From DASQVO01 sp035640715 (GTDB lineage Bacteria > Actinomycetota > Actinomycetes > Streptosporangiales > Streptosporangiaceae): a DNA stretch of 36,357 bases. Positions 7,130 to 15,127 of the stretch are shown one piece after another. The position numbers and the translations under genes are program-made. The notes beneath the pieces were generated by a model. The model was not told the DNA's origin. It saw only the letters and a list, made by a program, of their open reading frames with translations, and made no database searches. The DNA is taken from the NCBI GenBank assembly GCA_035640715.1, contig DASQVO010000227.1, positions 1 to 36,357 on the forward strand. The letters are read 5' to 3'. Numbering within the stretch: the first letter of the stretch is position 1; each line of letters opens with the position of its first letter.

Positions 7130-7930
7130 ATGGTGCGCATCGGAGTCCACATCGACCGCGAAGACCCGCTGGGCGAGGCGATCTCCCGCGGCGCGGATGC
7201 GGTTCAGTTCTTCCTCGGCGACCCGCAGGGCTGGAAGGGGCCTGTCCTTCCCGGTGACCCCGCGCAGGTCCGCGAGGCCTTCGCCGCGGCTGGCGTCGAT
7301 ATCTATATCCACGCCCCGTATGTCATCAACGTCGCGACCACCAATAACCGGATCCGGATCCCGAGCAGGAAGCTGCTGGCGCAGCAACTGGACGCTGCCG
7401 CGTCGATTGGCGCGAAGGCCCTGATCGTGCACGGCGGGCACGTGACGAACGGCGTGGATCCGGAGGAGGGGTTCGCGAACTGGTGCAAGGTCGTGGAGCG
7501 GGTCGAGCGTCCCATCCCGCTGCTGATCGAGAACACGGCCGGCGGCACCAACGCGATGGCCCGGACGCTGGACGCGATCAGGCAGCTCTGGGATGCCGTG
7601 ACGGCGGGAGCCAAGGACGGGGACGGTGAGGTCGGCTTCTGTCTGGACACCTGTCACGCGTACTCGGCAGGCCTCGATCTCGCTGACCTGGTGGACAAGG
7701 TTAAGGCCATCACTGGCCGGATCGGCCTCGTGCATTGCAACAACTCGCGCGACGAATTCGGCTCGAGCAGGGACAGGCACGCCAACCTGCCGACCGGAAC
7801 GATCGACCCTGAACTCATCCTTTCGGTGGTGCGGGCGGCGGGAGCCCCGGCGATATGCGAGACACCGGATCATGACGGCGGCCTCGCCGGGGACGTCCGC
7901 TGGCTCAGGGAGCACCTTCCGGCCGGATAG
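7130..7930 (+). CDS. nfo: Deoxyribonuclease IV / AP endonuclease (TIM-barrel, EndoIV family)
   Basis: EndoIV enzymes cut DNA 5' to abasic sites in base excision repair using three metal ions in a TIM barrel. The 266-residue protein starts 'RIGVHIDREDPLGEAI' and keeps the metal-binding motifs in order: 'IHAPY', 'VHGGH', 'LIENTAGG', 'CLDTCHAYSAG', 'LVHCNNSRDEFGSSRDRH' and 'ICETP'. Length is slightly below the E. coli enzyme (285), normal for the actinobacterial branch. Its 3' end overlaps the convergent glycosyltransferase gene by 26 bases. A function as a sugar isomerase is possible for the wider fold, but the HxxR/DRH region fits EndoIV. Confidence 0.85.
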   Translation: MVRIGVHIDREDPLGEAISRGADAVQFFLGDPQGWKGPVLPGDPAQVREAFAAAGVDIYIHAPYVINVATTNNRIRIPSRKLLAQQLDAAASIGAKALIVHGGHVTNGVDPEEGFANWCKVVERVERPIPLLIENTAGGTNAMARTLDAIRQLWDAVTAGAKDGDGEVGFCLDTCHAYSAGLDLADLVDKVKAITGRIGLVHCNNSRDEFGSSRDRHANLPTGTIDPELILSVVRAAGAPAICETPDHDGGLAGDVRWLREHLPAG

Positions 7931-9425
7931 CCGGCATCATGCCTGCCGTGACGGGCCTCCGGAGGCGCAGCACGAATCGGTCGGGCGCCCCGGCGAGGAC
8001 GCCGCCCGCCGGGTCGTCTTCGCCCTCGGCACGCACAACATCCTTATCGGGGCGGAGGATGTCACGCACCACGTACCCGCAGAGCAGCGCCACCGCGAGG
8101 AAGCGGGCTAGCAGCGCCGCGAAGTACCAGCCGGAGCTGATGCCGTTATAGCCCGGGATCAGCGCACCGTTGCGGTAGATGAAGATGAGGTAACCCCAGA
8201 TGCCGAAGAAGTAGCCGATCTCCGCGAGCTGCCACAGCGCGTACGGCCACAGGCGGGGCCTGGCCAGCACCGCCAGCGGCACGAGCCAGATCACGTACTG
8301 CGGCGACCACACCTTGTTCGTCATCAGGAACGCGGCGAGCACGAGAAAGCAGAGGTGCGGCAGCCGGGGCCGGCGCGGCGCGGCGAGCGCTAGGACCGCG
8401 ATCGCGGCACATGCGGCGCCGAACGCCACCGCGGACATCAGGTTGATCCTCCCGGGCGCGGCGTCCCCAAGGACGGGCACGCCGAGATGCTCGAAGAAAT
8501 ACCAGATCGAGCCCCAGTCCGCCGGGCGTGACTTGCTGAACTGAAAGAAGGTGGCCCAGCCGGACGGCGCCAGCAGCATGACCGGCACGTTGACGGCCAG
8601 CCATGCGACCGCAGCAGAGCCGGTCGTCACCCAGAAGTCCCGCATCCGGGCCGCCCGCACGCAGAGCAGCAGGAGCGGCCCGAAGATCACCAGCGGGTAG
8701 AACTTGGTGGCCACCGCGAGCCCAAGCAGGACACCGGCCGTCACGCCGCGCCGGCCTGCCCACGCGGCCATGCCGAGCGCGGTGAGCGCCATCGCGATCA
8801 GGTCCCAGTTGATGAACGCGGACAGGATGAGCCCCGGCGCGAGGGCCACCATGAGCGCCTGCCAGCGCCGCCGCGGGCCGGCCACCTGCGCGGTCGCGAG
8901 CACCCCGGCGACCGCGCAGATGACCAGCAGGATCACGGTCACGTCAAAGAACTCGCGCCCGCGCGTGAAGGGGTCGACGAGAAAATGCACCACCCAGGCC
9001 GCTGCCTGCATCGCGCCGCCGATCAGGACCGGGTATTCGACATGGTGGCCGATATAGGGCACCTTGCCGGCGGAAAGGCCCTCGTTGAAGTAGAGCGGGT
9101 AGATGTCGGTGTAGCAGCCATCCTGGAACTGCCTGGCGTAGACGTTCCACGCGCCTGAGCGGCACGGCTCCTTCTCCAGGAACGCGAGCAGCGCGCCAAA
9201 CAGTGACGCCATAACGAGCACGCTGGTCATGCCCGCGAGGAGCGCCACTGGCCTGCCTGACGAGGGCGCACCTTCCACGGTGACATCCTCGCGGCCCTCG
9301 TCGTCCGCCGCCGCGTCACCTCGCTTACCGCTGGCTACAGGATCCGCGGAACCTTCCGGCTCCTCACCAGCATCCGGGTTTGCCGGCGTCGGCCCGCGAC
9401 GTGCATCATCTCCCGGGTGCGGCAT
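7905..9425 (-). CDS. GT87/DUF2029-type membrane glycosyltransferase
   Basis: Polyprenyl-phosphate-dependent glycosyltransferases of this family act on the outer face of the membrane; mycobacterial members are alpha-1,2-mannosyltransferases for lipomannan and related glycans. The 506-residue protein has a charged, probably cytosolic N-terminus of about 58 residues, then around ten hydrophobic helices. Recognisable family marks are 'HHVEYPVLIG', 'FINWDLIAMAL' and 'ATKFYPLVIFGPLLL'. The exact sugar and acceptor cannot be inferred. The ATG lies two bases after the stop of the upstream PBP gene, so the two are almost certainly cotranscribed and translationally coupled, which hints at a shared role in envelope assembly. 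Confidence 0.85.
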   Translation of the reverse strand: MPHPGDDARRGPTPANPDAGEEPEGSADPVASGKRGDAAADDEGREDVTVEGAPSSGRPVALLAGMTSVLVMASLFGALLAFLEKEPCRSGAWNVYARQFQDGCYTDIYPLYFNEGLSAGKVPYIGHHVEYPVLIGGAMQAAAWVVHFLVDPFTRGREFFDVTVILLVICAVAGVLATAQVAGPRRRWQALMVALAPGLILSAFINWDLIAMALTALGMAAWAGRRGVTAGVLLGLAVATKFYPLVIFGPLLLLCVRAARMRDFWVTTGSAAVAWLAVNVPVMLLAPSGWATFFQFSKSRPADWGSIWYFFEHLGVPVLGDAAPGRINLMSAVAFGAACAAIAVLALAAPRRPRLPHLCFLVLAAFLMTNKVWSPQYVIWLVPLAVLARPRLWPYALWQLAEIGYFFGIWGYLIFIYRNGALIPGYNGISSGWYFAALLARFLAVALLCGYVVRDILRPDKDVVRAEGEDDPAGGVLAGAPDRFVLRLRRPVTAGMMPAIRPEGAP

Positions 9426-9427
9426 GC

Positions 9428-12382
9428 TCAGTTACGTTTCCGTCTCCGCCTGGCCACGAGCCACCTCAGCGGGACCAGCGCGACGAGCCCGGCAGCGCCA
9501 TGACCGGTGCCGCCGTTGCCACCTCCTCCCTTCCCGTTCCCGGTACAGGGAGCGCCGATGAGCTGGCCGCAGGTTGGCTGGGCCGTCGCTGACGGCGCCA
9601 CGGTAGGGCTGGTCACGGGCGGTGTCTTCTTCGGGTTGCCCTTCGCGCGCGCCGTTGGCTGGGTGGTCGGCTGGGGGGTCGGCTGGGCCTTCTTGGTGTG
9701 CGTGGGCGTCGGTGCGGGCCTCATGGCCGGGCTGAGCATGTTCCACGTCTGCCCGCTGAACTGAGGCGTCGGGAACTGCTGGATCGGCAGCTGGGCGAAC
9801 GCCGACTCGGCGAACGTGCGCCAGATCCGCGCCGGCCAGTAGCCACCGAAACCACCGCCGATGTTCCCGCCCAGGCCGGTCAGCGTCTCGTTCTTGGCAC
9901 TCTGCTTCTCGGTGAAGATGCCGACGCTCAGGGCATACTGCGGGATCGCGCCGATGAAGAAGGCCGAATGTGAGTTGTTCGTCGTACCGGTCTTGGCGAT
10001 GATCGGGCGCCCGTCGCTCATCGCCGCGGCTTGACCGGTGCCGTTGATGGTGTCGAACGACAGCGCGTACTGGACCTGGGAGTCCTGGGCGGGCGTGAGC
10101 ACCTGCCACGACGCCACCTTGGCCGGGTAGACGACGGTGCCCTGCTGGATCTGCCGGACGATGTGTGCCGCGTGGTACATGCCGTTGTTGTCCAGGGTCG
10201 AGAGCATGGTGTCCTGCTCGTTCACCGACAGCGAGTCCTGGCCCAGGGCCATACCGACGTGGCCGACGTCGGCCTGCAGGCCGGACGTGACGGTGTCGAC
10301 GCCGAACTGCTTGGCCAGGTTGACGACCTTCTGGGTGCCCACGCGATGGATCAGGTCGGTGAAGGCGGTGTTCGACGACTGGGCGATCGCATTGGCCACG
10401 GTCATCGGGCCGTAGCTGTAATTGTTGTCGTTCTGCTCCTGGAACCAGTTCGACGGAGGGCTGGGCGCGGTCCGGCTCGCGTACGTCATGGGCTCGCTGT
10501 CCGGTGGTATCCACAGCGGGCCGTACCCGTCAAGCGTGCTCGTCTTGACGTTCATCCCCTGCTGGACCGCAGTGGCCAGCACGTACGGCTTGAACGACGA
10601 ACCAACCTGCTCACGGGCGTACACCGCTGTGTTCTCATCACAGGCGCGTATCTGGCATTGAGCCGCCGGCATGTTCTGGCCAGGCCCGCCATAGAAGGCC
10701 ACGATCGCGCCCGTCTGCGGATTCTGCAGCTCGGCGCCTATGAGCCCGTACGACGGCAGAGCCCCGCCGTCCTGTGCCATCTGCTTCACGTTCTGGTTGA
10801 CCGCGCTGTAGAGCTTGTCCATCATCGGCTTGCTGATCGTCGTGACGATGCGGAGGCCGCCGTTGTCGATCTGCGCCGGGGTGTACTTGTACACCCCTTC
10901 CAGCTCGTTCTGCACGACGTTGAGGATGTAGGGGTCATAGGGCTCGGCACCGGATTGCTGCTGCTGGGTGCTGATCACCTTAGGGAACTTCTCCGCCGCT
11001 GCCTGCCGCGCGGTCAGGTCGCCCATTTGCACCAGACCGTTGAGAACGTAGTGCCAGCGCGTGACCAGGGCCTGGTGGCCAGCTGGGCTGGGATAGTAGC
11101 TGGGACTCTGGATGATGGCGGCGATCATGGCGGCCTGGGCAACGTTGAGCTTGGAGGCTGGCTCGCCGAAGTATGTCTGGGCGGCGGCGCCGACGCCGTA
11201 GGCACCCTCTCCCAGGTAGATCGTGTTCAGGTAATTCGTCAGGACCCACGCCTTGGACTTCTCCTTGGCCACCTTCAGCGCGACGAAGATCTCCTTCATC
11301 TTGCGGCTGAAGGTCTGCTGCGTCCCGATGTTGGCGTAGTAGTTCCTGACGAACTGCTGGGTGATGGTGGAGCCGCCGGCCAGCGAGCCGCCGCTGCCGC
11401 CGCCGTGGAACACGTTTTCGTAGGTGGCGCGCAGGATGCCCGTGGGCGAGACACCGCCCTCGGTGTAGAAGCTGCGGTCCTCGGCCGCGAGCGTGGCGTC
11501 GCGCATGACCGCCGGGATCTGGCTATATTGCAGCAACTGCCGGTCGGTGGTCCCGAACGTGCCGATGACGGTCTTGCCGTCGCTGAAGTAGACGGTTGAC
11601 TGCTGCTGCAACGCCGCCTGCGACACGTCGGTGGGAACGGTGGTCTTCGCGTAGGCGTAGCTGACGCCCGCGACGGCGACCAGCACCAGCCCGCCGAAGC
11701 CCGCGGCGGTGACGCCGAGCGCCTTTTTCCAGGTCCAGTGCCGCCACCAGCTGCCCTTCAGCTTGCCCCGGCCGGGACCGCTTCCCCGGCCGCCGCCGCT
11801 TCCCCGGCCGCCGCCGCGCGCTCCGCCGCCAGGGCCGCGCGCTCCGCCGCCAGGGCCGCCGCTCCGGCCCCCGCCCCAGGCAGCGTCGCCGGGTCCGTAT
11901 CCGCCGTTGTAAAGGCCGGCCCGCCCGGCGGTCCCGTACCGGTCCGCCGGGCGTCCCGGGCCGTACCCGCCGGGGAAGTTGGCGGGCTGCCCGCCCGTTC
12001 CATGCCTGCCGCGGCCGGCATCGCGGCGGCGCGGGTCGTTCCGGTCGCCGGACTCGTCGCTGCCCGCGCGGCGGCGGTGGCCGCCACCGCGGTAGCCCCC
12101 GCCACCCTGCTCATAGCTGTCCCGGGGCTCATAGCCGTCCCGGGCCTGCGGATAGCCATCTCCGGCCTGGCGGTAACCGCCGCTACGGTCATAGCCACCA
12201 TGCCGGGCACCTCGCCCGGCCGGCGCATAACCGCCCTGGCGGCCCGCGTAGCCGCTGTCGTGGCCACCGTAATGATCACCGGACCCCCGGCTGGCCGCAC
12301 GACCCCGCCCCGAATAGCCGCCGTAATCATCGGTCTCTGGTGGCTCCGGCCCGTACGGCCCGCTGAAGTCTCTGCTACTCAC
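9428..12382 (-). CDS. Bifunctional class A penicillin-binding protein (transglycosylase/transpeptidase)
   Basis: Class A PBPs polymerise glycan from lipid II and crosslink the peptides. With GTG at 12382 the product is 984 residues. Residues 1-215 are a low-complexity Gly/Arg/Tyr-rich cytosolic region, followed by one membrane helix at about 221-243. The GT51 domain has 'LAAEDRSFYTEGGVS' (catalytic E near 301) and 'GGSTITQQFVRN'. The transpeptidase has SSFK (Ser595), SSN (669-671) and KTGT (797). The C-terminus after about 890 is a Pro/Thr-rich tail. The frame is open to GTG 12469, but the later GTG gives 'SSRDFSGPYGPEPPE', a common start of these proteins, with a GAGGA just ahead. Coupled to the GT87 gene downstream. 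Confidence 0.93.
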   Translation of the reverse strand: MSSRDFSGPYGPEPPETDDYGGYSGRGRAASRGSGDHYGGHDSGYAGRQGGYAPAGRGARHGGYDRSGGYRQAGDGYPQARDGYEPRDSYEQGGGGYRGGGHRRRAGSDESGDRNDPRRRDAGRGRHGTGGQPANFPGGYGPGRPADRYGTAGRAGLYNGGYGPGDAAWGGGRSGGPGGGARGPGGGARGGGRGSGGGRGSGPGRGKLKGSWWRHWTWKKALGVTAAGFGGLVLVAVAGVSYAYAKTTVPTDVSQAALQQQSTVYFSDGKTVIGTFGTTDRQLLQYSQIPAVMRDATLAAEDRSFYTEGGVSPTGILRATYENVFHGGGSGGSLAGGSTITQQFVRNYYANIGTQQTFSRKMKEIFVALKVAKEKSKAWVLTNYLNTIYLGEGAYGVGAAAQTYFGEPASKLNVAQAAMIAAIIQSPSYYPSPAGHQALVTRWHYVLNGLVQMGDLTARQAAAEKFPKVISTQQQQSGAEPYDPYILNVVQNELEGVYKYTPAQIDNGGLRIVTTISKPMMDKLYSAVNQNVKQMAQDGGALPSYGLIGAELQNPQTGAIVAFYGGPGQNMPAAQCQIRACDENTAVYAREQVGSSFKPYVLATAVQQGMNVKTSTLDGYGPLWIPPDSEPMTYASRTAPSPPSNWFQEQNDNNYSYGPMTVANAIAQSSNTAFTDLIHRVGTQKVVNLAKQFGVDTVTSGLQADVGHVGMALGQDSLSVNEQDTMLSTLDNNGMYHAAHIVRQIQQGTVVYPAKVASWQVLTPAQDSQVQYALSFDTINGTGQAAAMSDGRPIIAKTGTTNNSHSAFFIGAIPQYALSVGIFTEKQSAKNETLTGLGGNIGGGFGGYWPARIWRTFAESAFAQLPIQQFPTPQFSGQTWNMLSPAMRPAPTPTHTKKAQPTPQPTTQPTARAKGNPKKTPPVTSPTVAPSATAQPTCGQLIGAPCTGNGKGGGGNGGTGHGAAGLVALVPLRWLVARRRRKRN

Positions 12383-12528
12383 GCGTCCTCGCTGTTGGCT
12401 GAACGGATGGCGGCCAGGCCGGACCGCTGAAGCTAAACGGTACCCAGCGCCGTCAGCCGCCACTGGCACGTCCGCTCAATCGCACCATCGCGATGTAACG
12501 TGCCGTCCGTGCATGCTCACTGTGTCTT

Positions 12529-12549
12529 ATTCAAAAGTTCTGGATAACG
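12529..12549 (+). promoter_or_regulatory. Composite motif, copy 1: ATTCAAAAGTTC plus TCTGGATAACG
   Basis: The AT-rich 12-mer ATTCAAAAGTTC (12529-12540) overlaps TCTGGATAACG (12539-12549), which contains a DnaA-box-like TCTGGATAA. Both words recur in the intergenic region at 30663-30686, the second inverted. It lies between DUF5318 and the PBP gene, so it may also belong to the PBP promoter. Confidence 0.4.
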
Positions 12550-12550
12550 C

Positions 12551-12949
12551 TTACTGGCCCGACCGGGCACGCCGACTGCGCCGGGCCCGCGGCTCACCAG
12601 TGCCAAGAACGTAAGACGATGCAAGGTGGTTCCAGCCACAACTTTGGCACACTTCGACCACATAGACCCGGAATTCCCCGTATTCAGCTGCCATCTCATC
12701 CAGCTCAGGACCGCGCTTCACGCGACCCTCATACTGTCCGAGCTCGTCCCCATAGACGTACGTGACATGCGTCAGCTTGGCTTTCCGGCAGATCGGGCAC
12801 CGGGTCTCGGTCGGCTCCCCGTGGAACTTGGCGGCCCGCAGCAAGTACGGGTGGGCGTCGCATACGTCGGCGACCGTGGTATGGCCGGCATACACGGATG
12901 CGAGCGTTGCCCGGCGGGCAAGCCCGTAATCGACGATGGAACGCCTCAT
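12551..12949 (-). CDS. DUF5318 family protein with zinc-ribbon cysteines
   Basis: The protein (132 residues from ATG 12949) matches the actinobacterial DUF5318 family: 'RRSIVDYGLARRATLASVYAG' at the start, 'PYLLRAAKFHGEPTETRCPICRKAKL', 'YVYGDELG' and 'VVEVCQSCGWNHLASSYVLG'. The two CxxC pairs suggest a single bound zinc. Function is unknown. The gene is conserved near the class A PBP of the origin-proximal region. In-frame starts at 12955 and TTG 12976 are also possible; TACCCT ends seven bases before ATG 12955, which would suit a leaderless message from there. The C-terminal 16 residues are Arg-rich and not part of the family core. Confidence 0.88.
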   Translation of the reverse strand: MRRSIVDYGLARRATLASVYAGHTTVADVCDAHPYLLRAAKFHGEPTETRCPICRKAKLTHVTYVYGDELGQYEGRVKRGPELDEMAAEYGEFRVYVVEVCQSCGWNHLASSYVLGTGEPRARRSRRARSGQ

Positions 12950-13104
12950 CCCCATGACCGACAGGGTACGTCGCAACTCGCGTGACGCCGAGCCCGGATG
13001 CGGCGTGGATCGGCCCAGCTGAGAACAATGTCACGCTTCGGAGCATGATGAGGCACCCGTGCGCAGCGCGTCTTGCCTAATCATCCGCCCGTCTATATCC
13101 TCTG

Positions 13105-13151
13105 GATGTATCGATTCGATACATCAGCTAGAGACATCATTCAGATACATC
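13105..13151. promoter_or_regulatory. Probable PadR operator: 21-bp palindrome plus phased half-sites
   Basis: GATGTATCG (13105-13113) and CGATACATC (13117-13125) form a perfect inverted repeat with a three-base centre. Further half-sites AGACATC (13132-13138) and ATACATC (13145-13151) continue at exactly 13-base steps from ATACATC at 13119. PadR regulators typically bind ATGT/ACAT palindromes. A TATATC (13094-13099) lies just upstream, so the operator would cover the transcription start of padR-ino1. Confidence 0.65.
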
Positions 13152-13208
13152 GGTTAAGACGGCATGACGGCGGCCACGGCCGACGGCGGGTGGCGGGTGG
13201 GGGAAAAC

Positions 13209-13832
13209 GTGACGAGGAAGCGGTCCGGCGTGCTAGAACTCGCCGTGCTCGGGCTGCTGCATGGTTCACCCATGCACGGCTACGAGCTGCGCAAGCGGCT
13301 CAACTCGGTACTGGGCGCGTTTCATGCATTCTCCTACGGCTCGCTGTACCCGTGCCTGAAGGAGTTGCTGGCCAGGGGCCTGATCGCGGAGGAGGACGCC
13401 GAGCTCTCGCCGCGGGCGCGGGCGGGGCGCCGGTCGAGGATCGTTTACCGGCTGACGGCGGACGGCAAGGAGCGGCTGCAGGCACTGCTCAGCGAGGCAG
13501 GACCGACGTCGTGGGACGACGACGGTTTCGGCGTGCACTTCGCCTTCTTCGGGCAGACCCGCGCAGACATCCGCCTGAGAATCCTCGAGGGGCGCCGAAG
13601 CCGGCTGGAGGAACGGATGGAGGGCGTGCGGGCGGCGTTCTCCCGCACCCGGGAGCGCGTGGACAGTTACACGCTCGAGTTGCAGAAACACGGCCTCGAG
13701 TCGGTAGAGCGGGAAGTCCGCTGGCTGAACGAGCTGATCGCCTCCGAACGGCAAGCAGACGCCGACGGTCCCGTCAGCGGCGGGAAGCCGGCCGCCGATG
13801 GCACGGGGCCCGGGCCAGGGCCGGATGAATAA
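13209..13832 (+). CDS. PadR family transcriptional regulator
   Basis: PadR proteins are dimeric winged-helix repressors that release DNA on binding small ligands. From GTG 13209 the protein has 207 residues and begins 'TRKRSGVLELAVLGLLHGSPMHGYELRKRL', the conserved N-terminal winged helix; 'YGSLYPCLKEL' is the recognition region and 'RRSRIVYRLTADGKERL' the wing. Residues about 110-185 form the helical dimerisation domain. The frame is open to ATG 13164, but the extra 15 residues are not family-like and GGTGGGGG precedes the GTG. It lies 41 bases before ino1 behind a matching operator, so it probably represses itself and inositol phosphate synthesis. Confidence 0.92.
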   Translation: MTRKRSGVLELAVLGLLHGSPMHGYELRKRLNSVLGAFHAFSYGSLYPCLKELLARGLIAEEDAELSPRARAGRRSRIVYRLTADGKERLQALLSEAGPTSWDDDGFGVHFAFFGQTRADIRLRILEGRRSRLEERMEGVRAAFSRTRERVDSYTLELQKHGLESVEREVRWLNELIASERQADADGPVSGGKPAADGTGPGPGPDE

Positions 13833-13844
13833 CAAGGACAACGC

Positions 13845-13874
13845 ATGAGCAAGGACAAGAAGGAGTCATCCTGA
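13845..13874 (+). CDS. Nine-residue leader ORF overlapping the ino1 start
   Basis: ATG 13845 encodes MSKDKKESS and its TGA overlaps the ino1 ATG in the form TGATG. An AAGGA lies seven bases before it, and the peptide coding region contains the AAGGAG that serves ino1. This geometry suits translational coupling or reinitiation. It is too short to test by composition, and may be chance. Confidence 0.3.
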   Translation: MSKDKKESS

Positions 13875-14953
13875 TGGGTTCGGTACGTGTGGCCATCGTG
13901 GGCGTGGGCAACTGCGCGAGTTCCCTCGTCCAGGGCCTGGAGTACTACAAGGATGCCGACGACGGCAGCCGGGTGCCTGGGCTCATGCACGTCAGATTCG
14001 GGCCGTACCACGTCAGCGACCTGGAGGTGGTCGCGGCGTTCGACGTGGACGCCAAGAAGGTCGGCTGCGATGTGGCCGAGGCGATCAATGCGAGCGAGAA
14101 CAACACCATCAAGATCGCGGACGTGCCTCCGACCGGGGTGATCGTCCAGCGCGGCCCAACGCTCGACGGTCTCGGCGAGTACTACCGGGACACGATCACA
14201 GAGTCGGATGAGCCGGCGACCGATGTCGTGGCGGCCCTGCGGGAAGCCCGGGCCGATGTGCTGGTCTCCTACCTGCCGGTTGGCTCGGAGCAGGCGGACC
14301 GGTATTACGCGCAGTGCGCTATCGACGCGGGCGTCGCCTTCGTCAACGCGCTGCCTGTGTTCATCGCCTCCAATCCGGAGTGGGCCGCGAAGTTCACCGA
14401 GGCGGGCGTGCCGATCGTCGGTGACGACATCAAGTCACAGGTCGGCGCCACGATCACGCACCGGGTCCTCGCCAAGCTCTTCGAGGACCGCGGGGTTGAG
14501 CTGTTGAGGACCTACCAGCTCAACGTGGGCGGAAACATGGACTTCAAGAACATGCTGGAGCGCAACAGGCTCCAGTCGAAGAAGATCTCCAAGACCCAGT
14601 CCGTCACCTCCCAGATTCCGCACGAGATGGAGGGCGCGGCCGTGCATATCGGGCCGTCCGACCATGTGCCCTGGCTGGACGACCGGAAGCTGGCCTTTGT
14701 CCGGCTGGAGGGGCGGGCGTTCGGAGACGTGCCGCTCAACCTCGAATACAAGCTTGAGGTCTGGGACTCGCCCAACTCGGCGGGCGTGATCATCGACGCC
14801 ATCCGGGCCGCGAAGATCGCTAAGGACCGCGGCATCGGCGGTCCGGTCACCTCGGCCTCGGCGTACTTCATGAAGTCGCCGCCCGAGCAGTTCGGCGATG
14901 ACGTCTGCCGGGACCTTGTTGAGAAGTTCATCCGGGGAGAAGTCGAGCGCTAG
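13874..14953 (+). CDS. ino1: Inositol-3-phosphate synthase
   Basis: The enzyme converts glucose 6-phosphate to 1D-myo-inositol 3-phosphate with catalytic NAD, feeding phosphatidylinositol and mycothiol synthesis in actinobacteria. The 359-residue product has the Rossmann start 'VRVAIVGVGNCASSLVQGLEYY', the middle 'LVSYLPVGSEQADRYYAQCA', and the catalytic-domain segments 'GDDIKSQVGATITHRVLA' and 'NVGGNMDFKNMLERNRLQSKKISKT', which contain the conserved lysines. Length equals other bacterial MIPS enzymes. AAGGAG lies nine bases before ATG. It is paired with padR, and mycothiol supply links it functionally to the thiol-stress genes further right. Confidence 0.96.
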   Translation: MGSVRVAIVGVGNCASSLVQGLEYYKDADDGSRVPGLMHVRFGPYHVSDLEVVAAFDVDAKKVGCDVAEAINASENNTIKIADVPPTGVIVQRGPTLDGLGEYYRDTITESDEPATDVVAALREARADVLVSYLPVGSEQADRYYAQCAIDAGVAFVNALPVFIASNPEWAAKFTEAGVPIVGDDIKSQVGATITHRVLAKLFEDRGVELLRTYQLNVGGNMDFKNMLERNRLQSKKISKTQSVTSQIPHEMEGAAVHIGPSDHVPWLDDRKLAFVRLEGRAFGDVPLNLEYKLEVWDSPNSAGVIIDAIRAAKIAKDRGIGGPVTSASAYFMKSPPEQFGDDVCRDLVEKFIRGEVER

Positions 14954-14970
14954 GGCCTCAGGAGGGGCAC

Positions 14971-15021
14971 ACAGCGCATCCTGAATGGATCCTGGTACAG
15001 CGCATCACTGATATCTGTGAT
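14971..15021. repeat. Direct repeat ACAGCGCATC and near-perfect palindrome downstream of ino1
   Basis: ACAGCGCATC occurs at 14971-14980 and again at 14997-15006. The second copy runs into ATCACTGAT/ATCTGTGAT (15004-15021), palindromic at 16 of 18 positions. It lies about 100 bases before the MFS permease start and could be an operator for it; no regulator gene is adjacent apart from PadR. Confidence 0.35.
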
Positions 15022-15048
15022 AGCGCACTGATAAGGATGAGATCTGCT

Positions 15049-15098
15049 GGCAAAGGTGGCTGCTCGGGAGCCTGCTCCCCCAAGTAGCCACCTTTGCC
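15049..15098 (+). terminator. Strong hairpin after ino1
   Basis: GGCAAAGGTGGCT (15049-15061) and AGCCACCTTTGCC (15086-15098) pair perfectly over 13 bases. The loop contains a second small inverted repeat, GGGAG/CTCCC (15066-15079). No T-tract follows. It probably ends the padR-ino1 transcript. Confidence 0.7.
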
Positions 15099-15115
15099 CT
15101 GTACACCAGGCACCG

Positions 15116-15121
15116 TAGGCT
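15116..15121 (+). promoter_or_regulatory. -10 element TAGGCT, leaderless-type promoter for the MFS gene
   Basis: TAGGCT ends six bases before the GTG at 15128. No Shine-Dalgarno sequence lies ahead of the GTG, and the terminator hairpin is just upstream, so a separate leaderless transcript is likely. Confidence 0.5.
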
Positions 15122-15127
15122 GAGCAG

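Noticed and set aside
10031..11599. 522-residue plus-strand frame opposite the penicillin-binding protein
   Set aside because: Antisense to the conserved transpeptidase and transglycosylase motifs; no family features.
13164..13208. Earlier ATG start for the PadR gene
   Set aside because: The added 15 residues do not resemble the family, whereas GTG 13209 has a purine-rich GGTGGGGG ahead and gives the usual PadR N-terminus.
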